Positions 47,147 to 56,060 of a stretch of 64,000 bases of DNA are shown one piece after another. Each line of letters opens with the position of its first letter. Position 1 is the stretch's first letter. The position numbers and the translations under genes were made by a program. The notes beneath the pieces were generated by a model, which searched no databases, was not told the DNA's origin, and saw only the letters and a list, made by a program, of their open reading frames with translations. The stretch is from Luteimicrobium subarcticum (lineage in GTDB: Bacteria > Actinomycetota > Actinomycetes > Actinomycetales > Cellulomonadaceae), in NCBI RefSeq assembly GCF_002798015.1, contig NZ_PGTZ01000006.1:62001-126000 (forward strand), in the 5' to 3' direction.

Positions 47147-50122
47147 TCAGCGACGGTCGGTGAGGTTCCAGGCGTCGTCGGAGTCGGAGCCCGGCTCGTC
47201 CGCGCCGTCCGCCCAGTCGGTCGCCGCGTCGGGCAGCGAGTCCGCGACGACGTCGCCCGACCCACCCACGGACGCGCCTGAGTCGGCGGGCACGTCGTCT
47301 CCGCGCAGCATCGCGAGCGTGCCCGGCAGGTCGTCGGGCTGCACGAGCACCTCGCGCGCCTTCGACCCCTCGGACGGGCCGACGATCTCGCGCGACTCGA
47401 GCAGGTCCATGAGCCGCCCCGCCTTCGCGAAACCGACCCGGAGCTTGCGCTGCAGCATCGACGTCGAGCCGAACTGGGTGGTCACGACGAGCTCGGCCGC
47501 CTGCAGCAGCAGGTCGAGGTCGTCGCCGATGTCCTCGTCGACCTGCTTCTTGGCGCCGGCGGCCGCGGCGACGTCCTGCCGGTAGATCGGCTTGAGCTGC
47601 TTCTTGACGTGCTCGACGACCTGGTGGATCTCCGACTCGCCGACCCACGCCCCCTGGACACGCATCGGCTTGGCCGCGCCCATGGGCAGGAACAGCGCGT
47701 CACCCTGGCCGATGAGCTTCTCGGCACCGGGCTGGTCGAGCACGACCCGCGAGTCCGCGAGCGACGACGTCGCGAACGCGAGCCGCGACGGCACGTTCGC
47801 CTTGATGAGACCCGTGACGACGTCCACGGACGGGCGCTGCGTCGCGAGGACCAGGTGGATCCCTGCCGCGCGCGCGAGCTGCGTGATGCGCTGGATCGAC
47901 GCCTCGACGTCACGGGGCGCGACCATCATGAGGTCGGCCAGCTCGTCCACCACGACGAGCAGGTACGGGTACGGCGCGATCTTGCGCTCCGAGCCCGGGA
48001 TCGGCTTGACCTTGCCGGACCGGACTGCCGCGTTGAAGTCGTCGATGTGCTTGTAGCCGAACATCGCGAGGTCGTCGTAGCGCGCGTCCATCTCGCGCAC
48101 GACCCACTCGAGCGCCTCCGCTGCCTTCTTCGGGCTGGTGATGATGGGCGTGATGAGGTGCGGGATGCCCTCGTAGATCGTCAGCTCGACCCGCTTCGGG
48201 TCGACGAGGACCAGACGGATCTGGTCGGGCGTGGACCGCATGAGGATCGACGTGATCATCGAGTTGATGAAGCTCGACTTGCCCGCGCCGGTGGCGCCCG
48301 CGACGAGGATGTGGGGCATCTTCGCGAGGTTCGCGACCACGTAACCGCCCTCGACGTCCTTGCCCACGCCGATGACCATGGGGTGCTCGGTGCGTCGCGC
48401 CGCGCTCGAGCGCAGCACGTCGCCGAGCACGACCGTCTCGCGGTCGGTGTTCGGGATCTCGATGCCGATCGCCGACTTGCCCGGGATCGGCGCGAGGATG
48501 CGCACGTCCGCGCTCGCCACCGCGTAGGCGATGTTGTTGGACAGCGACGTGATGCGCTCGACCTTGACCTTCTGACCGACCTCGACCTCGTAGCGCGTGA
48601 CCGTCGGGCCACGCGTGAAGCCTGTGACCTGGGCATCGACGTCGAACTGCTCGAACACGCCGGTGAGCGCCTCGACGACCCGGTCGTTCGCGGCCGAGCG
48701 GACCTTGTGCGGGGCGCCCTTGACGAGGAGGTCTTCGTCCGGGAGGAGGTAGAGGGTCTCTCCGTCGAGCATCGGCTGCTCGCCGCGCGGCAGCGGCGCG
48801 GGGTCGACCGGCGCCGGTCCGCCGAGCGCCACCCCGGCACCGACCGTCGTGACGGGGGCCGGAGCGGGCGGCGGGGGCGGCACCGCGCCGGTCGCCTGCG
48901 GCACCGCCTGGGTGGGGGCCGTCCGGACGTCCGCGGCCGACGGGACGTCCGCACCCGTGTCCGCCGTGCGCGCGGTCGCACCGGCAGCACGACCTGCCGG
49001 ACCGACGCGACGGCTGCGCTCGGGCGCCGCCTCGACCTCGGCGGCGCGCTCGAACGCCTCGTCACCGCTGAAGTCCTGCGGCTCGCCGTCGACGCCCGCC
49101 GGCTGCTCGCCCCGCTTGCGGCGGCGCTTGCGCACGGGGGCCGGCGCGGGTTCGGTGCCGTCGTGCCGGGACACGCCGTCGGCGAGCTGGAGCGCGTCGT
49201 CGTCCGCACCGAACAGCCCGTCGGCGGTGTCCTCGTGGTGCCCCGTGAGCGTGCGGTACAGGCCGCCGAGGCGGCTCGGGATCGCGTGCACGGGCGTCGC
49301 CGTGACGACGAGCACGCCGAACAGCCCCACGAGCACGAAGATCGCCACGGCGATGCCCGGCGTGAGCGCCGCGGCGACCGGCGTCGACAGCAGGTAGCCG
49401 ACCATGCCCCCGGCCCGGCGGACGTCGTCGAAGCTGTCGGTCGGGCTCGGGCGCCCGTGCCGGATCGCGACGAGCGCGCACACGGACGCGGCGATGAACG
49501 CCAGCCCGATCGCCACGCGGCCGTTCGCCTCGACGCGCTCGGGGTGCCGCATGAGCCGCACCGCGAGGTAGACCAGCAGGACGGGGACCGCGAGCGCCAC
49601 CACCCCGAACGTCCCGGCGACGACGGAGTGCACGCTGTCACCGAAGCTGCCCGCCACGGCCCACCACTCGCGCGCGGCGACGACGATCGCGAGCCCGAGC
49701 AAGAAGAAGGCGAGACCGTCTCGGCGGTGGGCCGGGTCGAGGTCCTTGGCGCCCTGGCTCACGGCCCGGGTCGACGACCCGATCGCGTGGGCGAAGCCCA
49801 TCCAGACCCCGCGCACGGCCCGCACGGGCCAGGCGGGCCGGCGGGCGGCCGGCTTGCGGGCCGGGGCGCGCCGGGTGGCCGCGGTGGGCTTGCGGGCGCT
49901 GGTCCCGGACGTCTTGCGCGCGGGCGCCTTCGCGCCGGTGGCGCGCGCTGTTCCGGTCGACGCGGTGCCGGTCGCGCGGGTGGTGCTCGTCGTGCGGGCC
50001 GTGCTCGTCGCGCGAGGGGCGCGGGTGGTCGCGGTGGGACGGGGGCGCGGGGCACCGCCGGCGGGCGGGGTGGTGCGTCCCGACGCGGCCGGTCGTCCGG
50101 AGGAGGGCGTTCGTGCAGCCAT
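47147..50122 (-). CDS. ftsK: DNA translocase FtsK
   Basis: Pumps chromosomal DNA through the septum and activates dimer resolution. The 991-residue protein has an N-terminal Thr/Arg/Ala-rich stretch (about residues 1-100), four membrane helices (about 130-310), a Pro/Ala linker, and the motor with Walker A VAGATGAGKSSFINSM, Walker B LVVVDELADLMM and LATQRPSVDVVTG, then a winged gamma domain (STSMLQRKLRVGFAKAGRLMDLL) that reads KOPS. ATG 50122 has GGAG ten bases upstream. It is divergent from the PPTase gene. Confidence 0.96.
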   Translation of the reverse strand: MAARTPSSGRPAASGRTTPPAGGAPRPRPTATTRAPRATSTARTTSTTRATGTASTGTARATGAKAPARKTSGTSARKPTAATRRAPARKPAARRPAWPVRAVRGVWMGFAHAIGSSTRAVSQGAKDLDPAHRRDGLAFFLLGLAIVVAAREWWAVAGSFGDSVHSVVAGTFGVVALAVPVLLVYLAVRLMRHPERVEANGRVAIGLAFIAASVCALVAIRHGRPSPTDSFDDVRRAGGMVGYLLSTPVAAALTPGIAVAIFVLVGLFGVLVVTATPVHAIPSRLGGLYRTLTGHHEDTADGLFGADDDALQLADGVSRHDGTEPAPAPVRKRRRKRGEQPAGVDGEPQDFSGDEAFERAAEVEAAPERSRRVGPAGRAAGATARTADTGADVPSAADVRTAPTQAVPQATGAVPPPPPAPAPVTTVGAGVALGGPAPVDPAPLPRGEQPMLDGETLYLLPDEDLLVKGAPHKVRSAANDRVVEALTGVFEQFDVDAQVTGFTRGPTVTRYEVEVGQKVKVERITSLSNNIAYAVASADVRILAPIPGKSAIGIEIPNTDRETVVLGDVLRSSAARRTEHPMVIGVGKDVEGGYVVANLAKMPHILVAGATGAGKSSFINSMITSILMRSTPDQIRLVLVDPKRVELTIYEGIPHLITPIITSPKKAAEALEWVVREMDARYDDLAMFGYKHIDDFNAAVRSGKVKPIPGSERKIAPYPYLLVVVDELADLMMVAPRDVEASIQRITQLARAAGIHLVLATQRPSVDVVTGLIKANVPSRLAFATSSLADSRVVLDQPGAEKLIGQGDALFLPMGAAKPMRVQGAWVGESEIHQVVEHVKKQLKPIYRQDVAAAAGAKKQVDEDIGDDLDLLLQAAELVVTTQFGSTSMLQRKLRVGFAKAGRLMDLLESREIVGPSEGSKAREVLVQPDDLPGTLAMLRGDDVPADSGASVGGSGDVVADSLPDAATDWADGADEPGSDSDDAWNLTDRR

Positions 50123-50350
50123 GATGCGCTCCACGCTACCGGCGACCTGCGACGACGCCGGGGCGGCGCGCCGTGCGGGTCGTCCGCATGCTGGGCCGGA
50201 CCGTGGGCGAGGGAGAGCTGGGGCCCGTGGTGCACGTACGCTGCCGTCAAGTGGTCGCACCCGAGCCGCCGACCCGGCACGAGCTCAGCGTGCGGGTCCT
50301 GCCGCCCCTGCGGCATCGACCCCGACGACGGCAGCACGACAGGAGGCTCC

Positions 50351-51160
50351 GTGGCTCCCGACCTGGACCCGGTCGTCCAGGGACGCGTGGCGTCCGTCGA
50401 GGAGGCAGCGCGGGGCGTGCGCCCGAGCGACGTCGAGCACGTCGCGCTGGTCGTGCCCGTCGGGTCCGTCGCGGCGACCCCGGGCTGGCTCACCGCGGCG
50501 GAGCGGGCCCGCCGCGACGCGCTGCGCGACCCGCGCGACCGCGCCGCCTACCTCGCGGCGCACGCGCTCGTGCGCAGCTGCGCCGCCCGGCTCCTCGGGG
50601 CGTCGGCCTCGGGCCTGCGGATCGTGCAGGAGTGCCCGACGTGCGGCTCGGGCACGCACGGACGTCCCGCGGTCGACGGCCACGAGGTGGTGGCCGTCAG
50701 CCTGTCGCACACCCGCACGCACGTCGCGGCGGTCGCCGCCCGCCTGGCCACGGTCGCGGCCGGCGCGGCCGGCGTCCTCGAGGTGGGGGTCGACGTCGAG
50801 GACGTCCAGCCGGTGCCCGACAGCGCGTTCAGCGACCGCGAGCTCCGTTGGCTCGCGCAGCAGCCAGACCGCGCGCGCGCCGCGACCACGCTGTGGGCGC
50901 GCAAGGAGGCGCTGGTCAAGGTCGGGGTGGTCGACCTCGGGCGGGTCGGGTCGCTGGACGTCCTCGACGCGGCGGCCCACGCCCCGGGCGACCGCGTGGA
51001 CGACTGTGCCGTGCTCCCGCTGGAGGTCTCGCCTCCAGCGGGGCACGGCACGGTCGTCGCGGCGTGGGCGTGGCGGGTCAGGCCTCCACGACCACCGGCA
51101 CGATCATCGGACGACGACGCAGCTTCGTGGCGACGAACCGACCGACGACCCGGCGCATGA
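50351..51160 (+). CDS. 4'-phosphopantetheinyl transferase, Sfp type
   Basis: Attaches phosphopantetheine from coenzyme A to carrier-protein serines. The 269-residue protein has the magnesium site VGVDVEDVQPV and the WARKEALVKVG motif, with SLSHTRTHVAAVAA upstream. The Sfp type (double-size) usually serves polyketide, peptide or siderophore synthases; none is in this window. GTG 50351 follows AGGAGG. Its last 83 bases overlap RNase J tail to tail. Confidence 0.9.
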   Translation: MAPDLDPVVQGRVASVEEAARGVRPSDVEHVALVVPVGSVAATPGWLTAAERARRDALRDPRDRAAYLAAHALVRSCAARLLGASASGLRIVQECPTCGSGTHGRPAVDGHEVVAVSLSHTRTHVAAVAARLATVAAGAAGVLEVGVDVEDVQPVPDSAFSDRELRWLAQQPDRARAATTLWARKEALVKVGVVDLGRVGSLDVLDAAAHAPGDRVDDCAVLPLEVSPPAGHGTVVAAWAWRVRPPRPPARSSDDDAASWRRTDRRPGA

Positions 51161-52763
51161 TCTGCTGGAGCTGGTAGGTGTCGGTGGCACCCCCGGCGAT
51201 GGCGTCCTCGAGGGCGCGTGCCACCTGGGGCTGCACGTCCGCGAACACCTTGTCGTCCTCGGCGAGTCCGCGGGCGAGGATCTGGGGGCCGGCGATGACC
51301 TTGCCGGTCGCGGAGTCGACGACGGCGAAGACGGACACGAAGCCCTCCTCGCCGAGCGTGAGGCGGTCCTTGAGCTCGGCCTCGGTGATCTCGCCGACGC
51401 TCGAACCGTCCACGTACACGTAGCGGCACGGCACAGCGCCGACGACGGACGCCTTGCCGTCCACGAGGTCGATGACGACGCCGTCCTCGGCGAGCACGAC
51501 CCGCTCCGGCGGCACGCCGGTCTTGACCGCGAGCGCGCCGTTGGCGACGAGGTGGCGGACCTCGCCGTGCACGGGCATGACGTTCTTCGGCTTGACGATG
51601 TTGTAGCAGTACAGGAGCTCGCCGGCGCCCGAGTGCCCGGAGACGTGCACCTTGGCGTTGCCGGAGTGCACGACGCGGGCGCCGAGGCGGGTCAGGCCGT
51701 TGATGACGCGGAACACGGCGTTCTCGTTGCCCGGGATGAGCGAGCTCGCGAGGATCACGGTGTCGCCGGGACCCACGGTGACCTTGTGGTCGTGGTTGGC
51801 GATGCGGGACAGCGCGGCCATGGGCTCGCCCTGCGAGCCGGTGCACATGAGGACGATCTCGTCGTCGCGCAGCGAGTCGACCTTGCGGAGGTCGATGAGC
51901 ACGCCGTCCGGGACCTTGAGGTAGCCGAGGTCGGCGGCGATGCCCATGTTGCGGACCATGGACCGGCCGACGAGCGCGACACGGCGGCCGTGCGCGTAGG
52001 CGGCGTCGAGCACCTGCTGGACGCGGTGCACGTGCGACGAGAACGACGCGACGATGATGCGCTGGTCGCTCTGCCCGAACACCTGGTCGAGGACGGGGCC
52101 GATCTCGCGCTCGGGGGTCACGAACCCGGGGACCTCGGCGTTGGTGGAGTCGACCATGAAGAGGTCGACGCCGCGCTCGCCGAGTCGCGCGAACGCGCGC
52201 AGGTCGGTGATGCGCCCGTCGAGCGGGAGCTGGTCCATCTTGAAGTCGCCGGTGTGCAGGACGGTGCCGGCGGCAGTGGTGACGGCGACGGCGAGCGCGT
52301 CGGGGATCGAGTGGTTCACGGCGACGAACTCGCACTCGAACACACCGAGCTTCTCGACCTGGCCCTCCTTGACGGTGAGGGTCACGGGGTTGATGCGGTG
52401 CTCCTTGAGCTTCGCCTCGACGAACGCGAGCGTGAGCTGGGAGCCGACGAGCGGGATGTCGCGGCGCAGGCGCAGCAGGTACGGCACGGCGCCGATGTGG
52501 TCCTCGTGGCCGTGGGTGAGGACGATGGCCTCGACGTCGTCGAGACGGTCGGCGATGTAGTCGAAGTCGGGCAGGATGAGGTCGACGCCGGGCTGGGAGT
52601 CCTCGGGGAACAGGACGCCGCAGTCGATGACGAGCAGCTTCCCCTCGTGCTCGAGGACGGCCATGTTGCGCCCGACCTCGCCGAGCCCGCCGAGCGCGAC
52701 GATGCGCAGCGCGCCGGACGGGAGGGGCGGTGGGGTGGTGAGCTCGGTGTGGAGATGGCTCAT
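51078..52763 (-). CDS. rnj: Ribonuclease J
   Basis: A metallo-beta-lactamase/beta-CASP nuclease with endo- and 5'-exonuclease activity for mRNA decay and rRNA processing. The 561-residue protein has metal site HGHEDH (residues 84-89), LHTGDFKMDQ, VDSTNAEVPG, SGHSGAGELL and VMPVHGEVRH. ATG 52763 follows AGGAG. It lies 16 bases after dapA on the same strand, the order found in mycobacteria (dapA then RNase J). Confidence 0.96.
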   Translation of the reverse strand: MSHLHTELTTPPPLPSGALRIVALGGLGEVGRNMAVLEHEGKLLVIDCGVLFPEDSQPGVDLILPDFDYIADRLDDVEAIVLTHGHEDHIGAVPYLLRLRRDIPLVGSQLTLAFVEAKLKEHRINPVTLTVKEGQVEKLGVFECEFVAVNHSIPDALAVAVTTAAGTVLHTGDFKMDQLPLDGRITDLRAFARLGERGVDLFMVDSTNAEVPGFVTPEREIGPVLDQVFGQSDQRIIVASFSSHVHRVQQVLDAAYAHGRRVALVGRSMVRNMGIAADLGYLKVPDGVLIDLRKVDSLRDDEIVLMCTGSQGEPMAALSRIANHDHKVTVGPGDTVILASSLIPGNENAVFRVINGLTRLGARVVHSGNAKVHVSGHSGAGELLYCYNIVKPKNVMPVHGEVRHLVANGALAVKTGVPPERVVLAEDGVVIDLVDGKASVVGAVPCRYVYVDGSSVGEITEAELKDRLTLGEEGFVSVFAVVDSATGKVIAGPQILARGLAEDDKVFADVQPQVARALEDAIAGGATDTYQLQQIMRRVVGRFVATKLRRRPMIVPVVVEA

Positions 52764-52779
52764 GGTGAAGCTCCTGTCG

Positions 52780-53727
52780 TCAGGACGGGTCCAGGACGCC
52801 GCACCGTTCGAGCGCGGCGACCACGGTGGCCGCCTCGTCGTCGGTCGCGGGCACCTGCGGGAGTCGGAGGTGGCGGCCGTCGACCAGCCCGAGGGCTTCG
52901 ACGGCGGCCTTGGCCATGACGGCCTGGGCACCGGCGCCGTTGATCGCCTCGATGACGGGCGTGACGGCGCGGTGGATCGCGAGGGCGCGGGCGGTGTCGC
53001 CCGCGTCGAACGCGGCGGTGAGGTCGCGCAGCTCGCGACCGAGGACGTGGGACGCGACGCCGACGAGTCCGGCGGCTCCCACGGCGAGGAACGGGAGGTA
53101 GAGGCTGTCGTCGCCGCAGTACCAGGCCCAGCCGGTGGACGCGGCGAGGCGTGAGGCGGCGAACAGGTCGCCGGTGGCGTCCTTGCAGGCGACGAACTGG
53201 TCGTGGGCGGCGAGACGCTCGTAGGTGCTCTCGGCGATCCGCAGGCCGGTGCGGCCGGGCACGTCGTAGACCATGACGGGCAGGTCGGTGGACCCGGCGA
53301 CGCGGAGCATGTGCTCGTAGAGGCCGTGCTGCGTGGGGCGGGAGTAGTACGGGGTGACGACGAGGAGGCCGTGCGCCCCGGCCTCGGCGGCCTGCTCGGC
53401 CATGCGGACGGCGTGGTCGGTGTCGTTGGAGCCGGCACCGGCGACGACCGCGGCACGGTCTCCCACGGCCTCGACGACCGCGGCGACGAGCGCCGCCTTC
53501 TCCTCGGCGTGCGTGGTGGGGCTCTCGCCCGTCGTGCCGTTGAGCACGAGGCCGTCGTGCCCGTGGTCGACGAGGTACCGCGCGAGCCGGACGGCGGCGT
53601 CGAGGTCGACGGCCCCGCCGGGGCTCATGGGGGTGACCATCGCGGTGAGCAGTGCACCGAACGGGCGGCCCGGGACGGCCGTCGGCGCGCCGTGCTGCGC
53701 CGCCGACGACGGGGAGGGGGTTGCCAT
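52780..53727 (-). CDS. dapA: 4-hydroxy-tetrahydrodipicolinate synthase
   Basis: Condenses aspartate semialdehyde and pyruvate, the entry to diaminopimelate and lysine. The 315-residue protein has GTTGESPTTH, the Tyr motif VTPYYSRPTQHG and Schiff base Lys182 in ACKDATGD. ATG 53727 is chosen: GGTAGG lies eight bases before it, whereas a GTG six bases earlier is too close. It heads a dapA-RNase J pair. Confidence 0.95.
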   Translation of the reverse strand: MATPSPSSAAQHGAPTAVPGRPFGALLTAMVTPMSPGGAVDLDAAVRLARYLVDHGHDGLVLNGTTGESPTTHAEEKAALVAAVVEAVGDRAAVVAGAGSNDTDHAVRMAEQAAEAGAHGLLVVTPYYSRPTQHGLYEHMLRVAGSTDLPVMVYDVPGRTGLRIAESTYERLAAHDQFVACKDATGDLFAASRLAASTGWAWYCGDDSLYLPFLAVGAAGLVGVASHVLGRELRDLTAAFDAGDTARALAIHRAVTPVIEAINGAGAQAVMAKAAVEALGLVDGRHLRLPQVPATDDEAATVVAALERCGVLDPS

Positions 53728-53801
53728 GTGCACAACCTACCGTTTCCCGGCGCACGGGCCACGGCACGTCCAGGCCCGACGGGCACCAGCAGACTCCCAG
53801 G

Positions 53802-53820
53802 TAAGGACAGGCTCTCCTTG
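53802..53820. promoter_or_regulatory. Iron-box-like imperfect palindrome upstream of the YqhA-like gene
   Basis: TAAGGACAGGCTCTCCTTG fits 12 of the 16 defined positions of the DtxR/IdeR consensus TTAGGNTAGSCTNNCCTAA, and its core AAGGA...TCCTT is a 17-base near-palindrome. It lies 36 bases before the GTG start and five bases from a possible -10 TACGAT (53822-53827), where a repressor would block RNA polymerase. Confidence 0.4.
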
Positions 53821-53855
53821 CTACGATTCCGGTTCCCCGACACCAGGAGAGCCCC

Positions 53856-54476
53856 GTGGCCGAGACCCTCGACCGACCCGACTCCCCCGCCCCCGCGGCA
53901 CCCACCACGCACCGGTGGAACCCGGCCAACGGCCTCGGGTACGCGATCTTCGCGTCCCGCTGGCTCCAGGCGCCCCTCTACTTCGGCCTGATCGTCGCGC
54001 AGGCCGTCTACGTGTGGCAGTTCATGAAGGAGCTGTGGCACCTCGCCGAGAACGTGTTCGGCGGCAAGCACTCGGTCGACGAGGCCGACATCATGCTGTC
54101 CGTCCTCGGGCTCGTCGACGTCGTGATGATCTCCAACCTGCTCATCATGGTGATCATCGGCGGCTACGAGACGTTCGTCTCCCGGCTGCACGTGGACGGC
54201 CACCCCGACCAGCCCGAGTGGCTGAGCCACGTCAACGCGAACGTGCTCAAGACCAAGCTGGCGATGTCGATCATCGGCATCTCGTCGATCCACCTGCTGC
54301 GCACGTTCATCGACTCGGAGCGCTACACCGGCGAGCAGATGATGTGGCAGACGATCATCCACCTCGCGTTCGTCCTCTCGGCCGTGGCGCTCGCGCTCAT
54401 CGACCGCATGTCGCTCAGCGCGCACCAGCGCGCCGAGAACGCCTACCGCGGCGACGAGGCGCGCGTGCCCGCCTGA
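53856..54476 (+). CDS. YqhA-like membrane protein (TIGR00645/UPF0114)
   Basis: A 206-residue membrane protein with four helices and the family pattern FASRWLQAPLYFGLI, LLIMVIIGGYETFVSRL and SSIHLLRTFI. Function is unknown. GTG 53856 follows GGAGAG. An iron-box-like sequence is just upstream. It is read toward azlCD with 39 bases between. Confidence 0.88.
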   Translation: MAETLDRPDSPAPAAPTTHRWNPANGLGYAIFASRWLQAPLYFGLIVAQAVYVWQFMKELWHLAENVFGGKHSVDEADIMLSVLGLVDVVMISNLLIMVIIGGYETFVSRLHVDGHPDQPEWLSHVNANVLKTKLAMSIIGISSIHLLRTFIDSERYTGEQMMWQTIIHLAFVLSAVALALIDRMSLSAHQRAENAYRGDEARVPA

Positions 54477-54515
54477 CGGTTCGGGCCCGCGCCGGCGCGT
54501 GGCTACGCTCGGACG

Positions 54516-55253
54516 GTGAGCTCCCGGACCGACCCCCGCGCCAACCCGCGCCCCGAACGACCACCCGAGGTCCGAGCCGTCGTCCGGCAGGCGATGTCCG
54601 TGTCGCTCGCGACCGGGCTCTACGGGATCTCGCTCGGCGCGCTCGCCGTCGTCGCCGGACTGTCCGTCCCGCAGGCGATGGTGCTGAGCCTGCTGATGTT
54701 CTCCGGCGGGTCGCAGTTCGCGCTCGTCGGGATCGTGGGCGCGGGCGGGACGGCGCTCTCCGCGGTCGCGACGGCCGGGCTGCTCGGCGTGCGCAACGCG
54801 TTCTACGGTGTCCAGCTCTCGCCGCTGCTCGCCGTGCGGTCGTGGCGGCGCGTCCTCGCCGCGCACCTCACCATCGACGAGTCCACCGCGGTCGCGACGG
54901 TACAGCCCACGGTGCGCGCGGCCCGCGTCGGCTTCTGGTGCACGGGCGTCGGCGTGTTCGTGCTCTGGAACCTGTTCGTGCTCCTCGGGGCGCTCGCCGG
55001 CAACGCGCTCGGCGACCCCAAGAAGTACGGGCTGGACGCGGCCGCGTCCGCCGCCTTCCTCGCCCTGCTGTGGCCCCGCCTCGTCACGCCGGTCACCCGC
55101 TGGGTCGCGGCGTCGGCCGTCGTCGTCGCGGTCGTGCTCGTCCCCGTCGTGCCGAGCGGCGTGCCCGTGCTCGCAGCCGCGGTGGTCGCCGTCGCCGTCG
55201 GCTGGTTCCGGGGTGACCGCACCGGTCGCCGTGTCCCCGGGGCCGCGCGATGA
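54516..55253 (+). CDS. azlC: AzlC family branched-chain amino acid exporter subunit
   Basis: A 245-residue protein with several membrane helices and the AzlC signature GLYGISLGALAV, FSGGSQFALVGIVGAGG and RNAFYGVQLSPLL. AzlC with AzlD exports branched-chain amino acids or analogues. It starts at GTG 54516 and overlaps azlD (ATGA). Confidence 0.9.
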   Translation: MSSRTDPRANPRPERPPEVRAVVRQAMSVSLATGLYGISLGALAVVAGLSVPQAMVLSLLMFSGGSQFALVGIVGAGGTALSAVATAGLLGVRNAFYGVQLSPLLAVRSWRRVLAAHLTIDESTAVATVQPTVRAARVGFWCTGVGVFVLWNLFVLLGALAGNALGDPKKYGLDAAASAAFLALLWPRLVTPVTRWVAASAVVVAVVLVPVVPSGVPVLAAAVVAVAVGWFRGDRTGRRVPGAAR

Positions 55254-55570
55254 GCGGCGCCACGATCTGGGTCACGGTCGTCGTCGCGAGCGTCGTCTGC
55301 CTCGTGCTCAAGCTGGCCGGCCACCTCGTGCCGGGTCACTGGGTCTCGCACCCGCGCGTCGCCCGGACGGCGGCGCTCGTGACCGTCGCCCTGCTGGCGG
55401 CGCTCGTCGCCGTGCAGACGGTCGCGTCGGGTCAGCACCTCGCGGTCGACGCCCGCCTGCCCGCGCTCGGGGTCGCGGCCGTGGCCCTGGCGCTGCGCGC
55501 GCCGTTCATCGTCGTGGTGGTGCTCGGCGCGCTGACCGCCGCGCTGCTGCGCGCGGCCGGGATGGCCTGA
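55250..55570 (+). CDS. azlD: AzlD family exporter subunit
   Basis: A 106-residue protein with three or four membrane helices and the AzlD-type region RLPALGVAAVALALRAPFIVVV. It is the small partner of AzlC and is coupled to it by an ATGA overlap. It ends 21 bases from the convergent TPR-like gene. Confidence 0.88.
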   Translation: MSGATIWVTVVVASVVCLVLKLAGHLVPGHWVSHPRVARTAALVTVALLAALVAVQTVASGQHLAVDARLPALGVAAVALALRAPFIVVVVLGALTAALLRAAGMA

Positions 55571-55591
55571 TGATCCGGTTCAGGACGCGCC

Positions 55592-56047
55592 TCAGGAACG
55601 GGCGCGCGACGCCTTCTCGAGCGCGACGGCGTGGCGGAGGGTCTCGCGGGCCCGCTTGCGGTCACCGGACGCGTCGTACGCGAACGCGAGGTTGAACCAC
55701 CGCTTCCAGTCGGACGGGTCGGCCTCGACCTCGGCCTGCCGCTCCGCGAACTGCGCGTCCGCGACGGTGCGGTCGATGCGACCGCCCGGCGAGCGCGGCA
55801 GGTCGTCGACGGGGAGCTCGCCCCGCTCGTGCAGGTGATCGGCGAGCCGCTGCACCTGGACGGCGAACCACCACTCGCGCCCGATGTACCAGACGCCCAC
55901 GAGGGGCGCGACGACGAGCGCGCCGCCGAGCACGGCCCCGACGACCGACCCCGACGTCACGAGCGCCCACACGGTCCGCCCGATGACGAACCCGTACAGC
56001 AGCAGCACGCCCGTCAGCAGGACGGCGCCCAGCAGGCCCTTGCGCAT
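55592..56047 (-). CDS. Membrane protein with a C-terminal TPR-like motif
   Basis: A 151-residue protein with two membrane helices (about residues 5-25 and 32-55), a charged middle and a C-terminal motif DWKRWFNLAFAYDASGDRKRARETLRHAV, which resembles one tetratricopeptide repeat. Function unknown. It follows dapB by 13 bases and is probably in its operon. Confidence 0.75.
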   Translation of the reverse strand: MRKGLLGAVLLTGVLLLYGFVIGRTVWALVTSGSVVGAVLGGALVVAPLVGVWYIGREWWFAVQVQRLADHLHERGELPVDDLPRSPGGRIDRTVADAQFAERQAEVEADPSDWKRWFNLAFAYDASGDRKRARETLRHAVALEKASRARS

Positions 56048-56060
56048 CGTCGGTCGCCCC

